From contig NC_054539.1 in NCBI RefSeq assembly GCF_017654505.1, forward strand, positions 64,498,256 through 64,562,255: a DNA stretch of 64,000 nucleotides. Direction: 5' to 3'. Source of the DNA: Polyodon spathula (taxonomy: Eukaryota; Chordata; Actinopteri; Acipenseriformes; Polyodontidae). Numbering within the stretch: the stretch's first letter is position 1; each line of letters begins with the position of its first letter. The translations under genes and the position numbers were made by a program. Of this stretch, positions 35,849 to 49,752 are shown one piece after another. The notes under the pieces were generated by a model. It made no database searches. It was not told where the DNA came from and saw nothing but the letters and a program-made list of their open reading frames with translations.

Positions 35849-38800
35849 CTGCATGGGTCTAATTAAGTACAAATGCCCTCACTTGCTGAAGAGAAAAGCT
35901 TGTAAGCATATGTGGTTCCAAAAAAAAAAAAAACATGCAATCCTTATAATATTCATAAAGCCATCTGGCCAATAGCTTCCAAATTTAGAAGTGCAAAAAT
36001 CACTTTATTTATTTTTAAATATGAATTGCACCAGGATAATAAAAAAAAAACACATGAGGGGTAGCATCTTATATACAAGGGGGACCCAGGGGTTAACAAA
36101 ACAAACATCCTAGCAGATCTGGCTCTCATTCTGTCAATATATGTGTAAGACGTACAATTAGGTGTGTGTGTGTTTGTGTGTGTTTGTATATAACCGTTAC
36201 CTTTTACCACCCACAAAGCTAAAATGCCTTTGACCTTTAGCTTGGGATTACTTTGTGTTTCATTTTGATTTCCCTCACTGCTTATTGCTTAGTCTTTATT
36301 AACCCTATAAAATGCACATATTATTTGGAAAGTTCTAACAATCCTATTGTAGTTATTGAACTCCAACCTAGACAGAAGATTTGAGTTGTGACAGAGAGAC
36401 TTTAGACATCTCTAGAATCTTTATTTTTGTGTGTGTGTGCTTTTGTTAGAACATATCATGGTTCGCCAGCCTGCACCTACTCACTTATTTAAACTACACT
36501 CAGTCAATATTTTGTCTTTGGGCCAATGGAAAATGATTGCTTCATTTCCTTTAATTGACTGAATAGACCTAGAATACTGACGCATTATAAACTGATTCAT
36601 TTGATCCTTAATCACTGCATATTAATCACCCTTTCACTAGAAGGAGACTCCATTATTGTAATTCCTGATAATTAAAGAAAACAGCTTGGAAAGCACTTCA
36701 TATAAAGTTGGCCCTTCTTCTGAACATATTACTGGTAGTCTCCAAAGGCTTTTTGCATTATTAAAAAACAGTCCAAACTGAATTCTCATTGAAACTATTT
36801 ATTTTCAAGCACAATTTGAAATGCAAATCCTGCCATATTCTGAAATTAGAAGCAGTATTCTAAATACTGAAAACTGTATTTAAGCTACAGATTACTCCCA
36901 TTCAACTTGTATTAAGAATACTCAATTATTCAGAACTTCTATATTACAGGTGTCCCATAGTTAATGGCACCAGAGGTAATAGAATGTAAAATGTGACCAA
37001 TGACTTATTCTAACCCACCTTTGGACTAAAATACTTTGAACTTTGAAAATGCTACATTGGTACTGGGAGTGAAGTAAAAGCTTGCTGATATACCAGGTAG
37101 AGGCTACAGGCTAAGGCACCCACATTTTTTCTATCTCTTGCAATGGTTTACCCCAAGATTAATCAGATTAACCTTTTCATATAAACTCAGATTGAATCTG
37201 CAAGCATTTCTAAATTCTAAGAATCATCCCTTGTTTCAAATGGAGTCTGAATGTAGAATGTGTGTACACTGTAATTAACTTTGTGGCTATTTTATTTTTG
37301 AAGCTGAATAAATGTGTGAAAAAAAAAACTGAAAACAGCTGATTGGTCTGGAAGTAAAAAGGAACTGTCTTGTGGTAAATACATCACTGATAGTGAACAT
37401 AAACGACAACATCTAAAAGGTAAGAGTTCAGACAGCAATTTATTTCTGTGTGTGTATACATACAGTATATATTAAATGTAATTTAGTCTATAAATAAAAT
37501 TCACATGTGAATACATTTGCATGTGGGTGGCTGTTTGATTCTTAGCATTGCATACAGATCTTTGCATGTGCTACTGTGCACAGGACTCTCATATACAGTA
37601 CTGTGTTATAAATATCCTGAAGTAGTTGGGGAAGTGTTTTTTGTTCCAACTGTTCAATGTGTTCACCTACTACAGGAATTCACGAGAAGCTGGCAGGTGA
37701 ATATTACCCACGGCAAAAGAAACAGACAGCTTCTGTGATCACATAAAAACAATGTTTCAAACAGTAGCGTTTCAGTCAGGGAAAAAAAAAAAAGAAGGAA
37801 AATATGTGCCCAACTTTGCTTGCTATACTTTACAGAACATTCTTTACCATGATATATACACTTTTATATTTCTTTACTCTTAATAATTTTCTAATCATTT
37901 GTTCAATCACCAGAACTACCTGAGAGTTAGAGAATGGTCAGAGGAGGGTTATGCAGAACCTAGCAAGTACGGTCTTAATGCCTTGTGCCAACCTATGTGT
38001 ATGCACTGCAGCTTGACAAACAGCAACTGGGAGACCAAACCAAGTCCCACATGATTTACGATGGTAATCGTAAAAAGGCCAGTAAGCGGACCTGCTTGGA
38101 ACTGCACATGTCTGTGTCTGCCTGATGGACCTTGACCACGGCAAGGAAACATCACAGGTCACATTGTGGAAGTAAAGGTCAGGGAAGGAGTGCATCAATA
38201 CCCTGGATTACAATAGCAGTAGCCAGGGATTTAGTAAGCATCATTTCAAGCCACTAACTATTTACTCTTGCACTGATACGCTTTTAAAATTAAGTCAACT
38301 GCCTGATAAAACCAACAAAATCCTCAGGGTAGCACTTGAACCAGCCTTCTTAAACGAATCTAGTGGTCTGCTGGTCTTTTTTTAATACACACAGAGAGGA
38401 ATTTAATTAACAATATATGGACAAAGTGATTTCTCCGAGCTAAATAAATAAATCATTCTCTGCTGTTACTCAAACAGGAAAACCAAAGACAGATCGGTAC
38501 ACCACAGGAAACACTCGACAGTGTTATTTGAAATGAGCCCTTTAGACATGCACTGCATGAGATTGTGAACAACGTTAAACCAAAAAACCCAGTGACCAAT
38601 CATTTACTCATGTGATTTATACTTGTGTTTCACTGGTGCTTTGTGTAATTAAATAGAGGTCCTCAAGTCCACCCTTCCTTCAGGTATTTCATTGCATGTT
38701 ATCATTTTTTTTTTCTCCAGACGCACGCATTTCAAACTGTTCACTGCTCTGTAAGTAATTGTAAACTTCATGGTGGTCCACCCACCTTACTCTTACATGC

Positions 38801-39689
38801 TTATGCACATTTAATTTGGCAGAAATGAAAAGGAAGAAACTGTAAAACATTTCATTTTTCAGGGATATATAGAGTTCCCATTTTGAAGGGTTCAGGAGTT
38901 TTAAAATGTAATTAGAATGGAATACACAAGACCTAATAATAATGATGTTTAAAAATCTATCAGACTGTTTCCTCAGGCAACATTGTTAAAATGTTCAGTC
39001 CCCTTGAGCTTATGTCTGGACAGACCAATTTACAGTAACAGCCAAAAGAATGGGAATGAGGTCCATTTATATTACAGAGTAGATAAAAGTGGGTTCATAA
39101 ATAACTACATTTACAGACTAATATCTTTCCAAAGTATTTTGGAATTTTGGCATGAGCTACTGTTTTTTCAACATTGTTCTGTGGTATATTTAATGTACAG
39201 AAAGAAGACAGGACATAGATTCCACAGCAGTATATCTCTTTAATGTCCCCTCCAAGTGAAGATCAGATCCAGCCATGGTTAGCTTCTGAGCACTGTCATG
39301 TTCAGAATCCAAAGTGAAAGACCTGCTTAGACTGTGAAATATCAAATGTGTCAAATGCAACGTTTAGGTAAAATGAGAATAAATAATATGATCTTCTTAT
39401 ATTCCTTCTGTTTGCATTTTTCTGTTATTTAGGTGTCTTAGAAAAGTAGAAAACCCTAGCATTATCATAAGACCTCTTCATTTTGCAGCACACGTTACAG
39501 TTTCTGTATAAAGAGAGCGATAATTACCTTCATGAATAAAGGATACGTTCAGAGTTGGTATTTTCACTTGTATGACCTCTATTGTTTCCGTGGTGCTATG
39601 TAACAACTGCACTTTAAACTGGATTGCGCCAGTTTATTTGAGAATAAAGTGATGATAAACAGATACGGTACCTACTTGAAGTGTTTTTT
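35847..39689. other. Intergenic DNA
   Basis: AT-rich. Contains a short GT-rich run near 36162-36188 and an AATAAA followed by an A run near 37305-37330. No gene, RNA or named repeat recognised. Confidence 0.6.
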
Positions 39690-41877
39690 AAAACCCCAAA
39701 AGTAATGACTAAAGCTAAGGTTTACAATTTTATAAAAGCAAACTATGAAGGTATGAAACAGAGACTAACAGAAGTAGATTGGAGTAAAATAGAGAAAACA
39801 TCCACAGAAAAATGATGGTTGTTCTTCAAAAATGTAGCACTAGAGGCGCAAAACAATTACATCCCTAAAGTAGACAAATCTAAATGTAAAACTAAATTGC
39901 CAAAATGGTTTAATAGATCAATTAAAAAAAATATTCAGCGAAAAAAGGCACTTTACAGAGCATTAGAAAGGGACCAAAAAGACAGTACGCAGAAAGAGCA
40001 CACGGAACTGCAAACGCAAGTCAAAAAGGAAGTTAGAAAGGCCAAGAGAGAAATAGAAATGAACATTGCTAAGGGGGCTAAAACCAATTCCAAAATGTTT
40101 TTCGAATATTACAACAGCAAGAGAACATTCAAAGAGGAGGTTAACTGTCTAAGAGATACAAACGGCAAAATCGTAGATGAAGAAAAAAAAATAGGAAATA
40201 TATTAAAAGACATATAAATTACTTTTCACAAGTTTTTACAAAGGAAGATACGGACAACATGCCCCACATGTCATCCAGTTCCTATCCAGTTTTAAATAAC
40301 TTTAGCATAACCGAGGCAGAAGTGTTAAAGGGACTAGGAGCTCTTAAAATAAACAAATCCCCTGGGCCGGATGAGATCCTCCCAATAGTACTCAAATAAA
40401 TGAAAGAAGTAATTTACAAACCGCTAACCAAGATCATGCAGCAGTCTCTTGACACAGGGGTGGTACCGACAGACTGAAAAATTGCAAACGTAATACCGAT
40501 CCACAAAAAGGGAAACAAAACTGAACCAGGTAATTACAGACCAGTAAGCCTGACTTCTATTATATGCAAACTTATGGAAACTGTAATAAGATCCAAAATG
40601 GAAAATTACCTATATGGTAACAGGGTCCTGGGAGACAGTCAACATGGTTTTAGGAAAGGGAGATCGTGTCTAACTAACTTGCTTGATTTTTTTGAGGATA
40701 TAACATCGATAATGGATAATTGCAAAGCATATGACATGGTTTATTTAGATTTCCAGAAAGCTTTTGACAAAGTCCCGCACAAAAGATTAATTCTCAAACT
40801 GAACGCAGTAGGGATTCAAGGAAACACATGTACATGGATTAGGGAGTGGTTAACATGTAGAAAACAGAAAGTACTGATTAGAGGAAAAACCTCAGAATGG
40901 AGTGTGGTAACCAGTGGAGTACCACAGGGATCAGTATTAGGTCCTCTGCTATTCCTAATCAACATTAATGATTTAGATTCTGGTATAGTAAGCAAACTTG
41001 TTAAATTTGCAGACGACACAAAAATAGGAGGAGTGGCAAACACTGTTGCAGCAGCAAAGGTCATTCAAAATGATCTAGACAAGATTCAGAACTGGGCAGA
41101 CACATGGCAAATGACATTTAATAGAGAAAAGTGTAAGGTACTGCACGCAGGAAATAAAAATGTACATTATAAATATCATATGGGAGATACTGAAATTGGA
41201 GAAGGAATCTATGAAAAAGACCTTTTTTTGTTGACTCAGAAATGTCTTCATCTAGACAATGTGGGGAAGCTATAAAAAAGGCTAACAAGATGCTCGGATA
41301 CATTGTGAAAAGTGTTGAATTTAAATCAAGGGAAGTAATGTTAAAACTGTACAATGCACTAGTAAGACCTCATCTTGAATATTGTGTGCAGTTCTGGTCA
41401 CCTCACTATAAAAAAAGATATTGCTGCTAAAGAAAGAGTGCAAAGAAGAGTGACCAGAATTATTCCGGGCTTAAAAGGCATGTCATGTGCAGACAGGCTA
41501 AAAGAATTGAATCTGTTCAGTCTTGAACAAAGAAGACTACGCAGCGACCTAATTCAAGCATTCAAAATTCTAAAAGGTATTGACAATGTCGACCCAAGGG
41601 ACTTTTTTGACCTGAAAAAAGAAACAAGGACCAGGGGTCACAAATGGAGATTAGACAAAGGGGCATTCAGAACAGAAAATAGGAGGCACTTTTTTACACA
41701 GAGAATTGTGAGGGTCTGGAATCAACTCCCCAGTAATGTTGTTGAAGCTGACACCCTGGGATCCTTCAAAAAGCTGCTTGATGAGATTCTGGGATCAATA
41801 AGCTACTAACAACCAAACGAGCAAGATGGTCCGAATGGCCTCCTCTCGTTTGTAAACTTTCTTATGTTCTTATGTTC
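39690..41877 (+). mobile_element. CR1-like LINE, 5' truncated, broken ORF2
   Basis: Encodes the linker after the endonuclease and most of the reverse transcriptase. Visible motifs are NKSPGPDEI, NYRPVSLTS, HGFRKGRSC, YLDFQKAFDKVPH (first catalytic Asp), SGVPQGSVLGPLLF and KFADDTK (the FADD active site), then LVRPHLEYCVQFW and VWNQLPSNVVEADTLGSFK. In-frame stops occur at 39813, 40397 and 40475, with frameshifts near 40210, 41180-41220 and 41410, so it is dead. The 3' end has two tandem TTATGTTC octamers (41862-41877), the sort of short tail repeat CR1 elements carry. The endonuclease and any ORF1 are missing. Confidence 0.9.
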
Positions 41878-44800
41878 TTTACCAGTCTTTTGAAGCAATA
41901 TTCCAAGTTTTACTTATATGCCATTATTTCAGGCTTTCAAAATACCTTTTCAAACTTATCCTCCAGTCAACTTTATCATTTGAATCTAGGTTCAATCAAT
42001 ATACGTACAGTATATGAAATGCAGTCCATCTAGTGACTCCTCCTGTAAGTGACTGACAGGTAGGTCAGGGAAAGAGAAAACACAAGTCAGTAAAAATAAC
42101 CTACAATTTGATACAGTTGAATGAATCAAGGAAGCAAAAGTAGTGAACAGATTGCCAATAGGAATACAAGACTAACAAAAACTAGAAAAGGCTGTCCTCA
42201 TAAAAAAAAAAAAAAATTGTTTTTTTTAAATGACATTGCATTGGCCTATTTCAACTCAAAATGTTTGCCATCAAAACCACAGGGCAATTCCTAAGCATAA
42301 AATATTAATCATAACATTTCTATATTATGTACAGTAAATATTCATACAGCGGAGCAAGGACCTGACTACATATCTTAATATCAAATAATGTTTACAAAAA
42401 ACGCAAAGTCTTGATCTTGCTTCAGCAAATTCCATATTAAAACATTCCATAGTAAAATAAGTAATTATCTTTTTGCTGTATGTTTCAACCAGAAAGGATT
42501 GTTCCTGTATTAACACTTAGGCTTTCACTATACTTTTCAAAATAATGCACTGTCTTTATTGTAAATGTTTATTTGAAATAAATTAATATCAATATCAAAG
42601 TTGTTCAATTATAGTATTCAGGTCTTCCTAATTTGATACATCACTTCTGAGCTGAAATGAATTTTCATATAACTAAATCACTAAGCCGTTCTTACCAGTA
42701 ATTCTGGAACTCAGCTGCTGCAGGTCATACCATTAATTGTTACCAGTCATTAAACATGGAAGTGGTTTTAAATAGACACTGAAACAGAACTTGACAAGAA
42801 CACATCACATCTGCAGTAACCCTACAACTCTAGGGGATAGACTACATCTCCTTTTATCTCAAAAACGACAGCACTCTAGTTCACATACTTGCGTAAAAAA
42901 GGAAAAAAATAATCTCATTTATGTAATAAATGTATACAGGTAGGGAAGATGACAAACTTTATCCATTGTACGCTAAGTGACCAAGACATAAAAACCGAAT
43001 CAGTCTTTGTTCAGTTAGCTTGGTAAAAGGTTATACAAATGAAGTGTGTGTTACGGCCATCATTATTAAATCTATAAATATCCATCAGATATTTAGAATA
43101 CAGTTGTTCAAAACAGGTTATTGCTCTATTTGATGACAATTAATGCCACAGTTGTTTTGATTGGATGAATAGAATGCTGTTAGACAGGAAATGATTTAGT
43201 ACCAGGAAGCAGCAGCAACATTTGATCAATATGCATTGAAGTAAAATAAACAAGCAAAACCAAGGAGGACCTATTACTTTGTTTGTTTTTGCTAGCTTGA
43301 CCTGTCGTCCTTTAATTGATTTATTCAATGTTTATATATCTGGGAACTACCTGGATTGCTAGTCACATTTCCTTATCTGTATTATCATCATTACAGACCC
43401 TTGTCTGGTGTTCAATGGCCAAATAATATACAATGCCATTACATGTACAGTACAATAGTGAAAAAAGTTTAGTGCCATCTGGGCTATTTTCAAAACTTTT
43501 CTTTACCCTGAAGTACAGTTTGTGTAACAAGACTTAAAATACTTTTTATTCTCAAGATTGTACTGTACCATTTGTGAGTGCTTTCATTTTATAATATGAT
43601 TTTTTTTGTTTTTTAAATCAGCTTTACATTTTTTGTGCCATTGCCTTCAAGCTGCAATATTCCGTAATCGTGTTCAGTTTACTTCTACAATATGATTCCC
43701 TTGTGTCTGTTGTAAACATTTTACTGTAGTGTAGCATTAACCATTTGTGGTACTCCTTGCTGAGTTTGTTTGCCGTCTCAGGTTTTCCTGTAGTAACACA
43801 TAGCTCCACCCCCTTCTGAAATTAGCTTGCCACTGCCTCTGTGAGGAAAATATGTGTGTGCTATTAAAGCTTAGGAAATCAAACAGTAATTAAGCACTGG
43901 GATCACTTTTTGCTATATTATCACATTGCCTTATGTGGTATGCAATACTTGAATACACTGTACTGCAATGATTCCTGTCAACAACCAGATGTCACACATA
44001 CCCAAAATAGACAAGAACTTACATTTCTTTGTAATGTACACGACCACTATGTCCAAAATGTTAGAACTGATCTGTTTGAAATGCAGACTGGATACAGATC
44101 CTTGGTTGTTCATTCTGGGCATGTTCCCTAATTTTAATGAATCTTTAAATATTTTTTGACTATTTCAAATGGATTTTTAACAACCACCCACTGTTGCAAG
44201 TTTATAAGGTTTTTTTTTTAACTGTGCTGTATCTGAGGGGTTCTGAGGAGTCCTTTTTGAACACCATTGGCATCCATTTCTAACTATGAAATAACCTGAT
44301 ATCATACCCATTGGACCCTATTAGCAGCAACTGCAGCTATAATTTCGCAGAGTAGATCTTGCTTTTCGAATGTCAATGACAAATCATTCTAAACGTTTAA
44401 AGAACAACAGGTTCTATATAAACAGATTAAACATGTTAATATCAGGGCTTCATCTGTTTTTTAATTTAGATTTGAGGACATATAATACGTTTGTAAGTGT
44501 TTGGTGGCTGCCTCTAATCGAGTTGAGAGTGTACTTTCTCTTGCACATTTTGTATGACAGGCCTGACGAGAATGAAATGCACTCTTAACTTGATTTGAGG
44601 TAGCCACTGAACACTTATAAACATGCATTATAGGGAGAGGGTATCCTAACCTACAGAGCTACATATAAGCCCTTCCTACTGAATGAGTACAATAAAAGAG
44701 GGGCACAAGTACACAGATGTGATTTTTGACTTAGGCACCAAATAAAGAATGAGTCAGTCTGATACATGTGTGACGATTCCGGAAAATCACAAAGGAAACC

Positions 44801-45819
44801 TTTCCAGTATCATCCATTTATCCCCAGTGAGTCTTCCTGTCTGAGGACTAGATCTGCATCTGGAGATAGATGCTTGCAGGTTCATTCTATTTTTTGTAGC
44901 TGGTTTCTCGGCATTGAATTACAAGGTTGAATTTGGCTAAAGGTTAAAGGGTTAACAAAAGTGTCCAGTGACTTGCAAAAGATAGCATTTTAGGTTGACA
45001 GGCTATATAAAATAAGATTGTGACTAGACATTGTCTCTAGACCAGTTATTTGCCAGTCAGGTCACATCATCCTGATAAATTTAACAGCAGCTTGCGTACA
45101 GAGTAGATTCAGTGCAGAAGGGTACAAGTTGCAAATGCTCATCTGTTGCCTAGAGCACTTTTAAAATACCATACGGTTTTATTATTTGTGAAATTGTTAG
45201 ACAGAATACCCCTAAATGTCATAAGTCACTTTGAGTTTCCTCTCAGGCTGTGGTAAGGACATGCAGGCAGCTACTTTGCCAATCATTTTCTTCAGATGAG
45301 TTTTAAAGGGAAAAAAAAACTGCCTTGATTTTTGGAAATGATGTGCAGTGCTTTAGTGTTTATTTGAGTGTGGGTAAGGGGTCGCGGAGCTGACATCTGA
45401 CTGGTCCAAAGCACCAGTGAACTGCTGACACGGGCCGAACCAAACTAAAGATAGGATTGGACTGTTGAGGTTCACATCTGATGCAGTAATGGATGGGAGA
45501 TTTTGTAACAATAGCATTTGTAATTTTATTTACATACAGGTTGAATTGTCAGCTTCAAACCAGACCTTGTGGTTTATAGCACATGGGTCCTCTCAGAGCT
45601 GTGGTGTGTATACAGATATTATCAACACATCACAAGCATTATCCAGTGAAGGGAGCTCTTTTAAAAGTTCTTTCCTATAATCCCCCACCAACCACTCATT
45701 TTGGAGTCGTGGTGCCACATTTCGTCTTGTTATCATTCCCCATGATGCCACATCTTACACAAAGCAATAGTCAGACTTAAGAAATATACTGTACCTGAGT
45801 CCCCTTTTGCTCCAAGGCC
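41878..45819. other. Intergenic DNA
   Basis: No gene or repeat family recognised. A slightly GC-richer patch near 45370-45450 has no coding frame. Confidence 0.6.
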
Positions 45820-45980
45820 ATCTTTAGTTTGGACTGTATTCTAGGAGGCTCCTGAACTGAGATAGTATCCATCAGACCTTCACATTGGCACTGTGTTTTT
45901 TACACAGGTCATTTTTGTCTCTCATTTTGGATACCATCTCAATTCAAGAACCTCCTAGAATACATTCCAATCTAAAAGAT
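45820..45980. repeat. Inverted repeat about 160 bp (MITE or hairpin)
   Basis: The left arm (45820-45870, containing gtattctaggaggctcctga) and the reverse complement of the right arm (45930-45980, containing gtattctaggaggttcttga) match at roughly 80-85% over about 51 bp, with a 59-bp centre. Both arms start atctttta/atcttta. No coding content. Confidence 0.75.
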
Positions 45981-47090
45981 ATAAACATGTTTTGATTGAA
46001 CTGTCTGGTTTGTAACCCATGGACTTGAATTTGTTTTCATGTCTTCCATCTCTTCAATGATATAAGTCTCTCTAAAGTATATAGTTATAGTAGGCTATCC
46101 GTATGTATCTATATTATGCTATATGATAGCATGTAATGTTCACCAGATGCAATGTACATGATAATAACCTCCTGGGGTCATAGACAACAACAATATTGCC
46201 TATCATGTCTTGTAGAACAAAGTTTAAATAAATACATTAATGCATAAACAATACATTTAAAATGCAAACATGTACCTTAACAGAGTGACTGTTGACACCC
46301 AACTGTCCGTATTTCACTTCTACACTTACCATGTGGATCATAAATACTTTTTAAAAAACATTTTCTCCCATGCTAATTCGGATATGAACAATTATTGGAC
46401 TAACTTCACGAGGGTTCACCAATGAGAGACCAGGTCCTTCCAGTATTCCGGGCAGTTTTCTCTTTTCATCGTACAGTCTCATACAAAATGCATTTCCAAA
46501 AGTCAGCTGGCGTCTGCTCGCCAATTTGCATTTGTCCCTGCGACTGCCTGTCTTGGTTGTTAAACTAGCAGTGTGAAACAGGGATCTAGCATGCATCTTT
46601 CCTGACTGTGTGTATGTCTATACACAAGAGTGAACGCCGTTATAAATTAAGTGCCCTGTGTTTCAGCAGGAGAAAAACTAAAACTAAAAACGAGGTTTGA
46701 ATATTACAAAATAAATACATATCCAACTATGTCAGAACATAGAACATTTGAATTGGTGTATAATGCAGTTAACACTTGAACTGACATTGCGCCAAAATTA
46801 CTTGCATCTCCTAAAGCCACCAAAATGTACTACCAGTTTTCTAGAAACGGCTAAAGAAATACAAGATGCTAGTATTAACAAGATTATTTTCTATCTGCAT
46901 TCTTGTCTTTTGAAACGGGTGTCAATAACTTCCTTGTCTATTGTTGCCACATGGGTGTCTATTGAAATTAATATGTGCCTGGTGACACAATGGTGTCAAC
47001 AGCATCTTCCTTACATTATTCATCCTATCTGTACCACGTAAACTTAAGCAAACAAGTAAAACACTTTCTAGAACCCGGTACAGTATCATG
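45981..47090. other. Intergenic DNA upstream of DTNB
   Basis: No named element. Base composition becomes less AT-rich and CpGs appear from about 47090, toward the DTNB first exon. Confidence 0.5.
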
Positions 47091-47268
47091 TTTATAAGCC
47101 CGCCAGCAGCACCCCGGTCGATTGATTCTGCTGTGCGCTGCCTGCTTGCCGACTTGTTGTTTGATGTTGAGAGTGACAGCGTGCGGTAGCAGCCACAGCT
47201 TTTCCGATTAGGTGTTGCTGCTGCTGCAGTCAAACGCTGAGCGGAGCGGGAGTTGGACTAACGTGAAC
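47090..47268 (+). promoter_or_regulatory. DTNB: Probable DTNB promoter / start of exon 1
   Basis: A locally CpG-containing, GC-richer stretch (ccccggtcgattg, gcggagcgggag) just upstream of the inferred non-coding exon. No TATA box at a convincing position, as usual for a CpG-type promoter. The transcription start cannot be placed from sequence alone. Confidence 0.4.
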
Positions 47269-47313
47269 ATGGAGAATTACTACCGCTTGTTATCTTCTTG
47301 CCGGGAGATGTAA
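47269..47313 (+). other. Upstream ORF 1 in DTNB exon 1 (14 codons)
   Basis: ATG at 47269 in an AACATGG context (A at -3, G at +4: a good initiation context) reads MENYYRLLSSCREM and stops at 47311-47313. Two more follow: 47321-47371 (16 codons) and 47439-47465 (8 codons). They could dampen translation of DTNB if the mRNA includes them. Existence is certain; use is inference. Confidence 0.35.
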
Positions 47314-47475
47314 TAAACGTATGCAGCCAGCCGCGACCGCTGACATTAATTTTTACCAAAACCTACTGTGATGAAATAAAGAAGACGTAATATTTCTACG
47401 CGTCCAGCACTAGGACGGATTTTTTTTTTCTATCTGTGATGCTGGAACTGGTAGTACCCGAGTAAGATTTTTCTG
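47269..47475 (+). other. DTNB: DTNB non-coding exon 1 (5' UTR), 5' edge uncertain
   Basis: A strong donor (TTCTG|gtaagtgt) at 47475/47476 ends a stretch of raised GC and CpG content on the same strand as, and 14.4 kb upstream of, the first DTNB coding exon. Dystrobrevin genes have a non-coding first exon before the ATG exon. The 5' edge given is only the first upstream ATG; the real exon probably begins earlier. It contains three small upstream frames. Confidence 0.5.
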
Positions 47476-48560
47476 GTAAGTGTACAGCAAAGGTATTTCT
47501 TTCCATCTTAGACTTTAGCTGCTTGCAGGGGAGAGTTTGCTGCAGTTGTAAGTTAAATTAGTTTTTTTTCTTTATTAATTATGTCTTATTGAAAACTTGT
47601 ACAGATCATTTTTATTATTATTTCGGGGGTTTATTTGGCATTTTAGTTATGAATGTATTTGATATTACTGGAAACCATTTATTAAATAAAAAAATAAAAA
47701 AATAAATTAACGGGTAAATAGTGAGTTAATTTTTGCAATATGGCCGCTCTTTTGTGTCTCCGTTGCTTTCCTGGAATTACATGATAGTACAGCGTTCTGT
47801 ATTCTGCGGTTTAAATTTGATCATCCGTTTTATTTGCTAAAGGTGATCGAAAATGTAACGCAGTTGAAATATAATGTGCTGTGCACTGACTATTGATTGG
47901 AGAGACGCCGCTGTCAAACAATAAAGCCTGCTTAATGCATAGGACTGCAGTGCATTGACATCAAACGGATGCTCACGTTCCTGTTTAGATTAGAAAAATG
48001 TTGAATTAGTTTATGGAGCAATACACTTGTTTTAATAACATGCTGTTGCAAGAAAGGAAATAGGCGTTTTTTCAGGAAACGGCAGAATCTACATAAACTC
48101 GTTCTCCCTTTTTCATGTCATTACACATCAAAATGAATTGTTTGTTTAATTAAATGCATAGTGAGTACTTACAAATTGAATAGAAAAAACTTGGTGCTGT
48201 AGTTTTCAGATGCTGCTGTAATCGAGCTAGCTGAGAGAGCCTGCGCAGAATTTCCAAAATCGTTGTCCCTATGAAATAAAATGTGCATTGCAACGTTGTG
48301 CACTGTATGGCTCAATTTAGTTATTACAAAAATGTAACTTGTTTTTGTAACTTTTTATCCAGATGATTAGATTAGATGTATGTTCGTGATGTGAAAGTCT
48401 TCGTGTGTGTTTGACTGAGTCCCTGCGTCCCTGTGATTATAATGTGAGTGAGCAGGAAGTCTTGTTTTTTGAGGTTTTTTTGCCCATTACCTTGTACCCT
48501 TTTGACAGAACAGACCTGTTGATTTTTAATCTAATGTTAAATGATTCATCAGAAAGATAT

Positions 48561-48655
48561 ATACAGTACACCTTTGCTGTAACAAACCTGCTGGGGTCCA
48601 AGCCAGGATTTTGTTTGTTATATCGAGGGGTTTCCTTATAGCGAAAGGACAATTA
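48561..48655. mobile_element. pogo/Tigger-like terminal fragment
   Basis: acagtacacctttgctgtaa, then tttgttatatcgagg and ttatagcgaa resemble the end of Tigger/pogo elements, which read roughly CAGT..AACCTCGCTATAACGA with repeated GTTATATCGA. Only one end is recognised and no transposase. Confidence 0.4.
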
Positions 48656-48684
48656 AAATGAACGATAAACTGCTGGAGTAAATT

Positions 48685-48790
48685 CAGGGCCGGATTAAAG
48701 GACCTGGGGGCCCTACGCTAACCATATTTTGGGGTCCCAATGTATATTATGACAAATGGTGTTATTGGCATATTGGTTAATCCAGCCCTG
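48685..48790. mobile_element. Short hAT-like MITE
   Basis: Left end cagggccggattaa and right end ttaatccagccctg are inverted repeats with one mismatch, of hAT (Charlie-like) type. The segment ggcc...ccatattttgggg inside recurs just outside the right end (48800-48822), so the annotated right boundary may be one of two. Confidence 0.5.
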
Positions 48791-49682
48791 CGTTGGGGAC
48801 CTATACCAAGCCATATTTTGGAGGCCAGCTTCATACTGACTCTTTCACAATAATCAGGGTACTCAAGGTATGAGGCTTGTTAAATTATTTATGCCTTTAT
48901 TGCCTTGTGCCATATGACAGAAATTACATGCAAATGATAATAATTACATCCTACTGTTGATTAATAATAATTTTAATTTACATTGAAACATCTTTTGGAA
49001 CATACAACACAAAATGATGCAATATCAATTGCAGACATAAAAAAAAAATGCTTCAGTCTCAGGAGCATTAGCAAGTGCATAATATAACATCCACTTGGGT
49101 TAATGGGTCAGTGGTTTTGTTAATTAAAAAAAAAAAGTAAATAATTCACTGCAGTGTCACGGGTGAAGTATCTTTATTCGTGGAATGTGCACTATTTTGA
49201 TAAAAAAAAAAAAAAATTTAAAAAAGCAAATAGAGAGAGAAATGCACTGGCATGAAAATCCATGTCAACGGGAGTGTCGTTGTTTATGTTTACTTTTCTC
49301 TACTGTTTAGTTAATTCTTCCTTTCTGTATTATTTTAGTGACATGACTTGGATTCTCTCCTATCTACATTTATTTTCATTCCCTAGCCACTTGTTTCACA
49401 GGGGTTCTAATTAGCCTCCAAGTCTCTTTTTTATTGTTATAGCAACTCTTATAGCACATTTGAGTTAAAAAAAAAAAAAAAAAAAGACAATTCCAGTAAC
49501 TACTGTAATATGAATTATTGTCATTTTGTTGGTCAGGTTTTTTTTTTTTTTAAAGTAAAATGCACATATTATGCTAAACATGAAATTGATTTATTAGTGC
49601 CTTTATTTTCCCTAACCTTCTTTAGGGTTAATGTTGTGCATAACCATTTACAGGTAGATGCAATTCTCACAACATTCCAAAG

Positions 49683-49686
<4 letters not shown>

Positions 49687-49751
<65 letters not shown>

Positions 49752-49752
49752 T
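49687..49752. repeat. (TTA)n microsatellite
   Basis: About 21 TTA units without interruption. Confidence 0.97.

Noticed and set aside
37270..37335. AATAAA followed by an A run as the ASXL2 or another gene's 3' end
   Set aside because: No upstream coding sequence or retroposed gene recognisable; A runs are common in this AT-rich DNA.
46351..46596. 81-codon minus-strand frame upstream of DTNB
   Set aside because: No domain and no splice context supporting a gene; kept as intergenic.
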